Below, in pieces: positions 16,523 through 26,294 of a DNA stretch of 64,000 nt. The DNA lies in assembly GCF_002105755.1 (NCBI RefSeq), contig NZ_CP020821.1, positions 1,302,001-1,366,000 of the forward strand, read 5' to 3'. The position numbers and the translations under genes are program-made. Source of the DNA: Mycobacterium colombiense CECT 3035. Its GTDB lineage: Bacteria; Actinomycetota; Actinomycetes; Mycobacteriales; Mycobacteriaceae. Each line of letters starts with the position of its first letter. The first letter of the stretch is position 1. Below the pieces are notes generated by a model, which ran no database searches, was not told the DNA's origin, and saw only the letters and a program-made list of their open reading frames with translations.

Positions 16523-16560
16523 CACTACTGCGCCTGACGAAGTTGTCAGGCGCAGTAGTG
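16523..16560. terminator. Strong hairpin terminator after fbpB
   Basis: A perfect 16-bp inverted repeat (arms 16523-16538 and 16545-16560) has a 6-base loop, GAAGTT. It starts 18 bases beyond the leftward fbpB stop and lies before the chorismate mutase gene. No T-run follows, as is common for mycobacterial terminators. Confidence 0.8.
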
Positions 16561-16578
16561 AACGAGCCGGGCGAAGCG

Positions 16579-18256
<1,678 letters not shown>

Positions 18257-19384
18257 TTGGACACGGTTCTTGGCCTGTCAGTGACGCCGACCGCCGTTGG
18301 TTGGGTGGTCGCCGAAGGACACGGCGCGGACGGCACCATCCTCGATCACCAGGAGCTCGCGCTGCGTGCAGGCCACGGCGTGCGCGCCGTGGGTACCGCG
18401 GAGCAGGTAGTGGACGAGGTGTTGCGGGCCGAAACCACTGCGGCCGCAAGCGACCACCGCCTGCGGGTCATCGGAGTCACCTGGACCGACGAAGCATCCG
18501 CACAGGCCGCGCTGGTGCTGGAGGCGTTGACCGACGCGGGATTCGACAACGTCGTGCCAATTCGATTCCTGGACGCCGTCGAGACGCTGGCTCAGGCCAT
18601 CGCGCCCGTCATCGGCTATGAGCAGACGGCGGTCTGCATCCTCGACCACGACGTGACAACCGTCGCCATGGTCGACACGCACGACGGGGAGACCCAGACG
18701 GCCACCAAGCACGTGCGCGGCGGCTTCGACGGCCTGACCCGATGGCTTACCGGCATGTTCGAACGCAACGGTTGGCAACCGGGCGGCGTGGTGGTGGTCG
18801 GCGGCCATAGCGACATCGACGGGCTCTCCTGGCAACTCGAAAAGACTTTGCCCGTACCGGTTTTCGTGCAGTCGATGGCCCAGGTGACCATTGCGCGCGG
18901 CGCCGCGCTGTCCGCGGCCCGCAGCACCGAATTCACCGACGAGCAGTTGGTGGAGCACGTCAGCGAACCCGTTCCGGCACCGGCTCAGAAGCGGCAGTTG
19001 TCCTACTCCGGGGCGCTGACCGCGCTGGCGGCCGGAGCCATCACCTTCGTCGGCTCGGTGTCACTCGCGGTGGGGATCCACGTCGGCCCCGCCAGCGCGG
19101 CGCCCGCGCCGAAGCACGCTACGCACCCGCCGACGCCGCAGATCGCCGAGGCGGTCACGGCCGTGGCGCCGCTTCCGGCGGCCCCTCCGACGAAGCCGGC
19201 GGCTGCGCAGGCCAAGCCGCCTGCCGGAGAACCGGTTTCGCAGCCGAGCCCCCCTGAGGAGCAGCCGGGCACCGGCGGCGACCGGCAGCCGTATCTGACC
19301 CGGGTACTGGAGCACATTCCCGGCGACACCGGCGAGCCTGCGGCTGAGGACACCCCGCGCGCAGCGACCGACCCGCAGCCCTGA
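18257..19384 (+). CDS. Mycobacterial membrane-associated protein (DUF7159-like, Rv1887 position)
   Basis: The product has 375 residues. Residues 1-220 form an actin/Hsp70-like fold in two lobes (DTVLGLSVTPTAVGWVV, then AVCILDHDVTTVAMVDTHDGE and VVVVGGHSDIDGLSWQLEK). One transmembrane helix follows (about 250-275), then a Pro/Ala-rich tail of 100 residues probably outside the membrane. The start is TTG, chosen because it opens directly into the first strand. Families of such proteins are confined to mycobacteria; no activity is known. Confidence 0.75.
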   Translation: MDTVLGLSVTPTAVGWVVAEGHGADGTILDHQELALRAGHGVRAVGTAEQVVDEVLRAETTAAASDHRLRVIGVTWTDEASAQAALVLEALTDAGFDNVVPIRFLDAVETLAQAIAPVIGYEQTAVCILDHDVTTVAMVDTHDGETQTATKHVRGGFDGLTRWLTGMFERNGWQPGGVVVVGGHSDIDGLSWQLEKTLPVPVFVQSMAQVTIARGAALSAARSTEFTDEQLVEHVSEPVPAPAQKRQLSYSGALTALAAGAITFVGSVSLAVGIHVGPASAAPAPKHATHPPTPQIAEAVTAVAPLPAAPPTKPAAAQAKPPAGEPVSQPSPPEEQPGTGGDRQPYLTRVLEHIPGDTGEPAAEDTPRAATDPQP

Positions 19385-19395
19385 TTTCCCACCGG

Positions 19396-19411
19396 CGCCG
19401 CGCCCGCGGCG
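19396..19411. terminator. Short GC hairpin between convergent genes
   Basis: CGCCGC and GCGGCG with a 4-base loop sit in the 28-base gap between two convergent genes. It is a weak candidate for a shared terminator. Confidence 0.4.
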
Positions 19412-19412
19412 T

Positions 19413-19973
19413 TCAGCTGTTCCGGGCGTGAACCGCGGAGAAGGTCAACGACACCTCGTCGGCGACCTGGACCGAACCCATCAGCAGCGAGTAGGGCTTG
19501 ATGCCGTAGTCGGACTGGCGGACGGCGGATTCGACTGACATCCGCCACGAGTCCCCGAGATCTTCTGTGCGGACGTCGATCACGTGGCCTCGCGACTTTC
19601 CCCGGATGTCCAGCGTGCCGGTCAGGTGGTACCCGCCGTCCGCCTCATCGATGACGTCCGCGGTGTAGCGGATCTCGGGAAATCGACTGGCGGACAACGA
19701 CTTCAGCGCATTGGTGCGTACCAATGCCTTCTCCGCCCCGGACAGCCCTTTGACACCGCCGTCGCCGCGCAGCACCTCGAACGAATCCGTCTCGACCGCG
19801 AGTTGTGCGCTGACGGGCCGAGAACCGGCCCAGCTCACGGTGGCGCGCCAGCGCGTCATCGCGACGGTGAGCCGATGCCCCATCCGTGCCGCCCTACCGG
19901 CAACACCGGTGTGCAGCAACAATTCACCGTCAGTCGGACCGATCGTCCACACCGAGTTTTTGTCGGAGGTCAC
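19413..19973 (-). CDS. YceI-like lipocalin-fold protein
   Basis: This 186-residue protein shows the YceI pattern of an isoprenoid-binding beta-barrel: VWTIGPTDGELLLHTGVAG, then MGHRLTVAMTRWRATV, FPEIRYTADVI, and YHLTGTLDIRGKSR. No signal peptide is visible, so it is likely cytosolic. The start is GTG with a weak ribosome site. It is 12 bases downstream of the alcohol dehydrogenase gene on the same strand and may share its transcript. Confidence 0.75.
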   Translation of the reverse strand: MTSDKNSVWTIGPTDGELLLHTGVAGRAARMGHRLTVAMTRWRATVSWAGSRPVSAQLAVETDSFEVLRGDGGVKGLSGAEKALVRTNALKSLSASRFPEIRYTADVIDEADGGYHLTGTLDIRGKSRGHVIDVRTEDLGDSWRMSVESAVRQSDYGIKPYSLLMGSVQVADEVSLTFSAVHARNS

Positions 19974-19985
19974 GGACCGAGGGTG

Positions 19986-20999
19986 TCACATGGTCAAAAC
20001 GGTGCGGTAGTGCGCCCGACCTTCTTCCAGGGCCGCATAGCCCTCCCTGGCCTGTGACAGCGGAAGTTCCTCGATCCACGCCCGCACGCCGGACAGGACA
20101 GCGAAGTGCATCGTGTCTTCGACATCCTTCGCGGTCCCGGAGGGATGGCCGACGATGCTGACGCCCGGCGTAATCAGTTGCACCGGACTGATCGGCAGCG
20201 GCTCGGGCGTGACCCCGATGGTGACCAGTTCGCCTTGGGGGAGTATGCCGCCGACCGTGGCGGCCATGGCTTGTGAATTGCCGGCGGTGGCCAGGACGAC
20301 GGTCGCGCCGCCCAGGTCCTTCAGCGCCTCGGCCGGGTCGCTGGCCGTGGAGTCGATGTAGTGATGGGCGCCCAACTTCCGGGCATCGTCGGCCTTGCCG
20401 GTACCGCGGTTGATCGCAATGGTTTCGAAGCCCATCGCCCGGGCGAACTGCACGCCCAGGTGGCCCAGGCCGCCGACACCGAGGATCGCCACCCGGTCAC
20501 CGGGCAGCGCCTTGGTGTGCCGCAGAGCGTTGTAAGTGGTCACGCCCGCACACCCCATCGGGGCGGCTTCGGCGTCGGAAAGCTCGGCCGGGATTCGCGC
20601 CAGCGCGCTCACCGGCACGGTCACCGACTCCGCGTACCCGCCGGGATACTGCCAACTCGGCACCTTGCCGTTCTCGCAGTGAATGAACTGACCCTTACCG
20701 CATTGGTTGCAGCGGTGGCAGCATCCGCCGAACCAGCCGACCGCGACGCGATCACCGATCGCGAAATCCTGTACGCCATCGCCGATCTCGGCGACCTTGC
20801 CGGCGATCTCATGTCCGGGAGTCAGCGGCCAGGACATGCCCGGGAACCCGCCGTTGACGAAGTGCGCGTCGGTGCCGCAGATGCCGCACGCGGCGACCGT
20901 CAGCCGTACCTCGTCGCGACCCGGTGGTTTGGTTTCGGCATCGACCAGCTCCAAAGCTGCGCCTGCGGACGGGACATGGACGGCTCGATGCGTGGGCAT
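19986..20999 (-). CDS. Zinc-dependent alcohol dehydrogenase (MDR)
   Basis: This 337-residue medium-chain dehydrogenase has catalytic zinc ligands in CGICGTDAH and PGHE. The structural zinc lobe is cysteine-rich (GGCCHRCNQCGKGQFIHC), and the cofactor motif is GVGGLGHLG. It would oxidise alcohols or reduce aldehydes with NAD(P) in the cytosol. The MPTHRAVHVP start agrees with family length. It faces the same way as the upstream P450 gene, 12 bases after its stop, so the two may be co-expressed. Confidence 0.88.
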   Translation of the reverse strand: MPTHRAVHVPSAGAALELVDAETKPPGRDEVRLTVAACGICGTDAHFVNGGFPGMSWPLTPGHEIAGKVAEIGDGVQDFAIGDRVAVGWFGGCCHRCNQCGKGQFIHCENGKVPSWQYPGGYAESVTVPVSALARIPAELSDAEAAPMGCAGVTTYNALRHTKALPGDRVAILGVGGLGHLGVQFARAMGFETIAINRGTGKADDARKLGAHHYIDSTASDPAEALKDLGGATVVLATAGNSQAMAATVGGILPQGELVTIGVTPEPLPISPVQLITPGVSIVGHPSGTAKDVEDTMHFAVLSGVRAWIEELPLSQAREGYAALEEGRAHYRTVLTM

Positions 21000-21011
21000 G
21001 CCCCTAGCTTG

Positions 21012-22310
21012 TCACCCCTGCGCCTGATGCGCGACAGGGCATTGCTGGGCGCCGTTGGTGTGATAGTCGACCTGCCAGTGCTTGATTCCGTTGAGCCAGC
21101 CCGACCGGAGCCGTTCGGGCTTGCCGGCCGATTCCAGATTGGGCATGGCGTCGGCGATCGCGTTGAACATCAGGTCGATTGTCATCCGCGCCAGGTTGGC
21201 CCCGAGGCAGTAGTGCGCGCCGGTGCCACCGAAGCCCACGTGCGGGTTGGGATCCCGCAGAATGTTGAAGGTGAACGGGTCGTCGAACACGTCCTCATCG
21301 AAATTGGCTGAGCGATAGACCATTACGACCCGTTGGCCCTTCTTGATCTGCACGCCGGACAGCTCGTAGTCCTGCAGCGCGGTCCGCTGGAATGAGGTGA
21401 CCGGCGTCGCCCAGCGCACGATCTCGTCGGCGGTGGTGACGGGGCGCTCGCGCTTGTAGAGCTCCCACTGATCCGGGAAGTCGGTGAAGGCCATCATGCC
21501 CTGGGTGATCGAGTTGCGCGTCGTCTCGTTGCCGGCGACCGCCAGCAGGATCACGAAGAAGCCGAACTCGTCGTCGGAGAGCTTGTGCCCGTCGACGTCG
21601 GCCTCGATCAGCTTGGTGACGATGTCATCGCCGGGGTTTTGCTTACGGTCGGCGGCCATCTGCATGGCGTAGGTGATCAGTTCGACCGAGGCGCCCATCG
21701 CGTCGTTGCGCGCGAACTCGGGATCCTGGTCGCCCACCATCTCGTTCGACCAGTGGAACAGCTTCATGCGGTCCTCTTGCGGCACCCCCATCAGACCGGC
21801 GATCGCCTGCAGGGGCAGCTCGCAGGACACCTGCTCGACGAAGTCGCCGGAACCCTCTGCGGCCGCGGCCGCGACGATGCGTCGGGCGCGCTCGTTCAGG
21901 TCATCGCGCAGCAGCTCGACGGCGCGGGGGGTGAACCCGCGGGAGATGATTTTGCGGAGGTGGGTGTGCTGCGGGGCGTCCATGTTGAGCAAGACGAACT
22001 TGCCGGTCTCCCGCTGCTCGCGCACCGTGCCCTCTTTGTATCGGGGCAGGGCGGTGTTCTCCAGGCTGGAGAACACGTCGCTGCGCCGCGAGATCTCTTT
22101 GACGTCCTTGTGCTTGGACACCACCCAGAAGCCGCCGTCATCGAATCCGCCCACCCCGTCCGGCTGTTCGTTCCACCAGATCGGCGCGGTACGGCGCAGC
22201 TCGGCCAGTTCTTCCACCGGGAGCCGCTCGGCGTGGATGTCCGGGTCGGTGAAGTCGAAGCCGGGAGGCAGATTGGGGACCGGCTTGGCGGATGGCTCGA
22301 CGGTTGGCAT
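21012..22310 (-). CDS. Cytochrome P450, CYP125 family (steroid C26/27-hydroxylase-like)
   Basis: The 432-residue P450 closely resembles CYP125. It has PNLPPGFDFTDPDIHAERLP near the start, ISRGFTPRAVELL, CELPLQAIAGLMGVPQEDR, the I-helix AVAGNETTRNSITQGMMAF and the heme loop GGTGAHYCLGANLARM (Cys near 368). The C-terminus QCPVAH is also shared. CYP125 oxidises the cholesterol side chain at the terminal carbon. This copy is outside the usual cholesterol cluster, so it is probably a paralogue. GAGGAG precedes the ATG, and a KstR-like palindrome lies about 100 bases upstream. Confidence 0.9.
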   Translation of the reverse strand: MPTVEPSAKPVPNLPPGFDFTDPDIHAERLPVEELAELRRTAPIWWNEQPDGVGGFDDGGFWVVSKHKDVKEISRRSDVFSSLENTALPRYKEGTVREQRETGKFVLLNMDAPQHTHLRKIISRGFTPRAVELLRDDLNERARRIVAAAAAEGSGDFVEQVSCELPLQAIAGLMGVPQEDRMKLFHWSNEMVGDQDPEFARNDAMGASVELITYAMQMAADRKQNPGDDIVTKLIEADVDGHKLSDDEFGFFVILLAVAGNETTRNSITQGMMAFTDFPDQWELYKRERPVTTADEIVRWATPVTSFQRTALQDYELSGVQIKKGQRVVMVYRSANFDEDVFDDPFTFNILRDPNPHVGFGGTGAHYCLGANLARMTIDLMFNAIADAMPNLESAGKPERLRSGWLNGIKHWQVDYHTNGAQQCPVAHQAQG

Positions 22311-22412
22311 GGCCCGCTCCTCGATGACGAAGTGGTCTAGTCGTCCTTGTGCAAGGAAACCACTGCCGCACCTTGGTTGGGAAGCATTGGCGCAAGATCC
22401 CCGGGCACGAAT

Positions 22413-22426
22413 TGGAACGTGTTCTT
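22413..22426. promoter_or_regulatory. KstR-like operator upstream of the CYP125-type gene
   Basis: TGGAACGTGTTCTT carries the AACnnGTT core of the KstR motif TnnAACnnGTTnnA, with one mismatch (final base). It lies 102 bases before the leftward P450 start and 131 before the rightward secreted-protein gene. Confidence 0.55.
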
Positions 22427-22557
22427 CACCGGCGGTTTCTCACCGCGGGGCGGGTCTACGCCGGCGCTCGCGCCGGTACACCGGAACGGTCTTGTGGCCG
22501 GCGGTCCGACCGATATGCTTTGGTGCAGGTCACCGGCGACGACAGGCGGGGTAGGAC

Positions 22558-22956
22558 ATGATTCGGGAACTGCTCAGCGCCGCTTCGATAGCGGGCATCA
22601 CGATCGGCTTGGCGCCGTGCGCGGCCGCCGGCTACGACGGCGACGTACCGGGGATGAACTATCAGGCCTCGCTGGGCGCTCCGTGCGACAACTACGAGAG
22701 TTTCATCTTCGGGCGAGGGCCCAGTGGCCAGGCCGAGGCCTGTCACTTCCCGCCGCCCAACCAGTTCCCGGCGGCCACCACCGGATATTGGGTGGCGTCC
22801 TACCCGCTGTACGGGGTCCAGCAGCCCGGCGCGAAATGCCCGGGGCCGCAGGCCGCGGCGCAATCGGATCGCGGACTGCCGATGCTGTGCCTGGGCGCCC
22901 AAGGGTGGCAAGAGGGATGGTTCACCGGCGCAGGGTTCTTCCCGCCTTCGGGATAA
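22558..22956 (+). CDS. Secreted protein of unknown function (Rv1891-like)
   Basis: The 132-residue protein has a signal peptide (SIAGITIGLAPCAAA) and a mature part with four spaced cysteines (CDNYESFIFG, ACHFPPPNQF, KCPGPQ, CLGAQGW), likely making two disulfides. The aromatic-rich C-terminus (GWQEGWFTGAGFFPPSG) is typical of small exported mycobacterial proteins. The following damaged membrane-protein gene starts 5 bases after the stop, so they were probably one operon. No activity can be assigned. Confidence 0.75.
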   Translation: MIRELLSAASIAGITIGLAPCAAAGYDGDVPGMNYQASLGAPCDNYESFIFGRGPSGQAEACHFPPPNQFPAATTGYWVASYPLYGVQQPGAKCPGPQAAAQSDRGLPMLCLGAQGWQEGWFTGAGFFPPSG

Positions 22957-22961
22957 CGGCG

Positions 22962-23252
22962 ATGCGCGAACCCACGCCGACCCAAAATCCGATTCCCCGC
23001 TGGCTGCGTTTCGTGCTGGCCTCCGATCGCGCCGGGTCGGCGTGATACATCGGCACCGGGTTCTTCTTCGCGCCGGTGCTCGCGATGCTCTCCCCGTGGC
23101 CCACCGTCACCGCGGTGCTGTGGGGCGTCATCGCACTGGCCGGGCTGTGGCTGGGACTGCTGGGCATCGCGATGGCCGCCGGGCTGGCGCGAATAATGCG
23201 CTCCGGGGCCGAGATTCCCGACGACTACTGGCGTTCGTTGGTGCATTACTAG
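22962..23252 (+). pseudogene. Small membrane protein gene with in-frame TGA (Rv1892-like)
   Basis: The frame starts ATG at 22962 and runs 96 codons to TAG at 23250-23252 but is broken by TGA at 23043-23045 (codon 28). The sequence on both sides reads as one protein: RWLRFVLASDRAGSA before the stop; YIGTGFFFAPVLAML, a second hydrophobic segment and a PDDYWRSLVHY tail after it. A Trp (TGG) to TGA change would explain the break. The reading frame and codon bias are intact afterwards, so the lesion is recent or a sequencing error. Two transmembrane helices are predicted in the intact form. Confidence 0.7.
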
Positions 23253-23330
23253 GCCGCGACGCCGACGAGAAATGGTGCGCGACCCCGTCTAGAGTCGAGG
23301 CGACCGCCCTGCGACCAAAGGAGACTCGAG

Positions 23331-23552
23331 ATGGCCTTCAATCCCAAAGATGCAGTCGACGCGGCGAGGGACATCGCGACCAACGCCGTCGAGAAAGCCT
23401 CCGACATCGTCGAACACGCCAGCGACATCATCCGCGGCGACCTCGCCGGGGGCGCCAGCGGCATCGTTGCGAATTCGATCGACATCGGCACGTACGCGCT
23501 GGACCGGACGAAGGAAGTGTTCACCGGTCGCGACGAAGTCGACGACGTGTAG
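23331..23552 (+). CDS. Small conserved mycobacterial protein (Rv1893-like)
   Basis: The 73-residue, mostly helical acidic protein (NPKDAVDAARDIATNAVEKASDIVEHASDIIRGDLAGG) shows a repeat-like Ala/Asp/Ile pattern. That suggests an amphipathic helix pair. The ATG follows AAAGGAG at ideal distance. It is convergent with the nitronate monooxygenase gene and shares a hairpin terminator with it. Function unknown. Confidence 0.72.
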   Translation: MAFNPKDAVDAARDIATNAVEKASDIVEHASDIIRGDLAGGASGIVANSIDIGTYALDRTKEVFTGRDEVDDV

Positions 23553-23558
23553 GGGCGA

Positions 23559-23581
23559 CGCCTCCGCGCTAGACGGAGGCG
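23559..23581. terminator. Hairpin terminator shared by convergent genes
   Basis: CGCCTCCG (23559-23566) pairs perfectly with CGGAGGCG (23574-23581) across a 7-base loop. The stop codon of the leftward nitronate monooxygenase gene (23569-23571) sits in the loop. Confidence 0.72.
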
Positions 23582-24699
23582 GCCTCGTTGAGCTCGTCGA
23601 GCCGGTTGGTGGCTTCCAGGTACTCCTGCACCCAGCGCTCGATGACCGTTGAGGTCTTCTCCACCTTGGTGAACTGGCCGACCACCTGACCGACGGGGTT
23701 GAACGCCACGTCGACGGATTCGTTGGGGTACCTGTTGGTGGCGCGGACGGCCATGCCAGACACCATGTACTGCAACGGCATTCCGAGCGGCTTCGGGTTT
23801 TCCGGCGCCTCCCATGCCTCGGTCCAGTCGTTGCGCAGCATGCGCGCCGGCTTGCCGGTGAACGAGCGGCTGCGGACGGTGTCGCGGCTGCCCGCCTTGA
23901 CGTAGGCCTGCTGCTGGACCGGGGTGTTCGAGGACTCCTCGACCATCAGCCACTGCGATCCGGTCCACGCGCCCTGCGCGCCGAGCGCCAGCGCGGCCGC
24001 GATCTGCTCACCGCTGCCGATGCCACCCGCGGCCAGCACCGGAACCGGGGCGACCTCCTTGACGACCTGCGGCCACAGCACGATCGAGCCGACCTCGCCG
24101 CAGTGCCCGCCGGCCTCACCGCCCTGGGCGATGATGATGTCGACGCCCGCGTCGGCGTGCTTGCGAGCCTGCGAGGGGGAGCCGCACAGCGCCGCCACCT
24201 TGAGCCCCGCGTCGTGGATGTGCTTGATCATCTCGGCCGGCGGGGTGCCCAGCGCGTTGGCGATCATCTTCACCTTCGGGTGCTTGAGCGCCACCTCCAC
24301 CTGGGGCGTGGCGGTCGCCTCGGTCCAGCCGAGCAGCTGCAGGGTGTCGCCGTCGCTGTCCTCGACCGGCACGCCGTGGTCGGCGAGGATCTTCTTGCCG
24401 AAGTCCAGGTGCTCCTGTGGCACCATCTTGCGCAGCGTCTCGGCCAGCTCCTCCGCCGACAGGTGGGAGTCCATGCCCTCGTACTTGTTCGGGATCACGA
24501 TGTCGACGCCGTAGGGGTGGTCGCCGATGTTCTCGTCGATCCAGTTGAGTTCGATCTCCAGCTGCTCGGGGGTGAAGCCGACCGCTCCGAGCACGCCGAA
24601 CCCCCCAGCCTTGCTGACCGCCACGACGACGTCGCGGCAGTGGGTGAAGGCGAAAATCGGGAACTCGATCCCGAGTTCGTCGCAGATAGGGGTGTGCAT
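23569..24699 (-). CDS. Nitronate monooxygenase/2-nitropropane dioxygenase-like (Rv1894c-like)
   Basis: This 376-residue FMN-dependent TIM-barrel enzyme begins PICDELGIEFPIFAF. It contains the flavin-binding HCGEVGSIVLWPQVV and LAAGGIGSGEQIAAALALGAQGAW segments and the family signature GGEAGGH. Such enzymes oxidise alkyl nitronates, though many relatives have other flavin chemistry. The C-terminal extension (YMVSGMAVRATNRYPNESVDVAF) is longer than in minimal members. A full KstR-like palindrome lies 26 bases upstream, suggesting membership of the sterol regulon. Two paralogues occur at 41259 and 62504. Confidence 0.87.
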   Translation of the reverse strand: MHTPICDELGIEFPIFAFTHCRDVVVAVSKAGGFGVLGAVGFTPEQLEIELNWIDENIGDHPYGVDIVIPNKYEGMDSHLSAEELAETLRKMVPQEHLDFGKKILADHGVPVEDSDGDTLQLLGWTEATATPQVEVALKHPKVKMIANALGTPPAEMIKHIHDAGLKVAALCGSPSQARKHADAGVDIIIAQGGEAGGHCGEVGSIVLWPQVVKEVAPVPVLAAGGIGSGEQIAAALALGAQGAWTGSQWLMVEESSNTPVQQQAYVKAGSRDTVRSRSFTGKPARMLRNDWTEAWEAPENPKPLGMPLQYMVSGMAVRATNRYPNESVDVAFNPVGQVVGQFTKVEKTSTVIERWVQEYLEATNRLDELNEAASV

Positions 24700-24724
24700 T
24701 ACAACTCCTAGGAGCTCGCCGAAT

Positions 24725-24738
24725 TGGAACGTGTTCTA
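24725..24738. promoter_or_regulatory. KstR-like operator upstream of the nitronate monooxygenase gene
   Basis: TGGAACGTGTTCTA matches TnnAACnnGTTnnA at every fixed position and lies 26 bases before the leftward start. This is the best of three such sites in the window. Confidence 0.65.
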
Positions 24739-24822
24739 GTTTAGTACGTGGCTCACTGACGTGGCCAGCGGGTCCCGGCCTGCGCCTCGTTACTACGGTC
24801 CGTCGTGGGTCCGTCGTGCGTG

Positions 24823-25311
24823 TCAGATCGCGATGCTGGTCGCCACCCACAGGATGAGAAACGTGAGCATGCAGGCGGCGGAGAGCAGATGGTCTCGACA
24901 GATCGATCGCGCCAGGCGCGTCTGCTCGGACGGGCTGTCCGTGCGACGCCCGAGTTGTTTCGCATCGGGAACGGTGTGCGTCAACGCCAACATGGTCGGA
25001 ATGCCGGCAATCGGGGCCGAGGTCACCAGCAGCCAGCCCGGGTCGTGTCCACGCGCGGCCTGCAGGACGAGCACCCCCAGCAACGTCAACATGACGACCG
25101 CGATCAGGCGGTTCATCGGCCGCGACGTGGTGGTCGCGCGGTGGTAGTACGCCGCGATGGACGCGAGCACGGGCTCGGGAAGTTCGGTCGGCGCCTTCCG
25201 GTAGCGGAGAACCTGGACGTCGAAAATCAAGTCCATCCACAAGACGGCGAACAGGAACCCGCCGCAGGCCATGAGCAACGAGGCCATGGCTCTCACCCAC
25301 CTCTGATCCAT
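24823..25311 (-). CDS. Membrane protein of unknown function, about 4 TM
   Basis: The product has 162 residues from the ATG at 25311. The frame is open further upstream, but that part is not protein-like and would overlap the divergent gene. Four hydrophobic segments are clear (ASLLMACGGFLFAVLW, LIAVVMLTLLGVLVL, GWLLVTSAPIAGIPTML, LLSAACMLTFLILWVA). A conserved-looking MDLIFDVQVLRYRK loop follows the first. The layout resembles DUF1772-type small membrane proteins, but this is not certain. Confidence 0.6.
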   Translation of the reverse strand: MDQRWVRAMASLLMACGGFLFAVLWMDLIFDVQVLRYRKAPTELPEPVLASIAAYYHRATTTSRPMNRLIAVVMLTLLGVLVLQAARGHDPGWLLVTSAPIAGIPTMLALTHTVPDAKQLGRRTDSPSEQTRLARSICRDHLLSAACMLTFLILWVATSIAI

Positions 25312-25451
25312 CCCGGGCGGCGTGCCGCGACGCGGTCGCCACTTGGACCCATTGTTCTCGGCAGCGCAAGGGGCATCGGGGGCCGGCAAAGCCTCGGGCC
25401 ACTCCTCGCGATTCGCATGCGGAACGCCGATCGTAAGCCTAGGGTCGGCGA

Positions 25452-26120
25452 ATGAACTGGATGACGCTGGTGATGAATGCCGTCGTACCGCTTGCATCCG
25501 TGATTTCGAGCGCAACCGTCGCGATCTGGACGAAGCGCATCGACGCCAAGAACAAGGCCGAAGACCGCCGCCACGAACGTGTGCTCGACTTCGAGAAGCG
25601 GGCGGCCGAGGACAAGAAGGCCGTATTGAAGTCGCTGATCTCCGCGACGATCTACGTCAAACGCGCGGCGCAGTACGAAGGCGTCGGCACCGCCGAGGAG
25701 GTCGCGAGCCAGCGGCGCGCCGAGGCCATCCGTGAGCTCTACGACTTCCGTATGCGCCTGGGCCTGGACGACGGCGTGGCCGAGCTGTTGGTCTACGCCG
25801 CGCCACCGGTGCGCGACCTGGTCAGCCTGCTACTCGACGAGTGGGATCGGCAGTTCCGCGAGCACGGCTACTCACTCACTCAATTGGATTCGTGCAAACG
25901 GCAATTGGCGCAGAGCACGGCCTGCCCCGCCCCCCGCGAGGACGTGACCGTGTATTACGAGGGCGAGCTCAAGTGGTCGGAGCTGAGGAAGGTGGAGACG
26001 GTCTGGCTGGACAGGTTGGGCAGGGAATCGGATCTCGATCTCGAAGCACTCGTGGACCTGTGCGATCGCACCCTGGAGGCCGCGCACAAGGACTTGCGGG
26101 GCGGATACGGGCTCGAGTAA
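25452..26120 (+). CDS. Membrane-anchored coiled-coil protein, unknown
   Basis: The 222-residue protein opens with a hydrophobic anchor (MTLVMNAVVPLASVISSATVAIW), then a highly charged helix (RIDAKNKAEDRRHERVLDFEKRA) likely to be a coiled coil. A helical cytosolic domain of 150 residues ends it. Codon use is like its neighbours. No enzyme motif is visible. The start is ATG with no ribosome site, so translation may be leaderless. It lies between a divergent membrane protein and the Baeyer-Villiger operon. Confidence 0.6.
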   Translation: MNWMTLVMNAVVPLASVISSATVAIWTKRIDAKNKAEDRRHERVLDFEKRAAEDKKAVLKSLISATIYVKRAAQYEGVGTAEEVASQRRAEAIRELYDFRMRLGLDDGVAELLVYAAPPVRDLVSLLLDEWDRQFREHGYSLTQLDSCKRQLAQSTACPAPREDVTVYYEGELKWSELRKVETVWLDRLGRESDLDLEALVDLCDRTLEAAHKDLRGGYGLE

Positions 26121-26233
26121 CGCGGCGCCCATCACGCAGCGACGCCTTCCACCGTTGATGCGGGCGACGAGGCCGGCGAGCCGTGGCCCCGGATCCCTTG
26201 ATCCGGCGCCGAGCGACCGGGTACCGTAGTGCT

Positions 26234-26266
26234 GCCAATTACGAAACTCTGCGTAGCGTAATTGGC
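26234..26266. promoter_or_regulatory. Perfect 10-bp inverted repeat upstream of the BVMO operon
   Basis: GCCAATTACG (26234-26243) and CGTAATTGGC (26257-26266) are exact reverse complements, 13 bases apart. The right arm ends 28 bases before the BVMO start. The AT content is high for this genome. It could be an operator or a leader stem. Confidence 0.6.
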
Positions 26267-26294
26267 TGCCACGCCACACGGAGAGGATCCCTTG

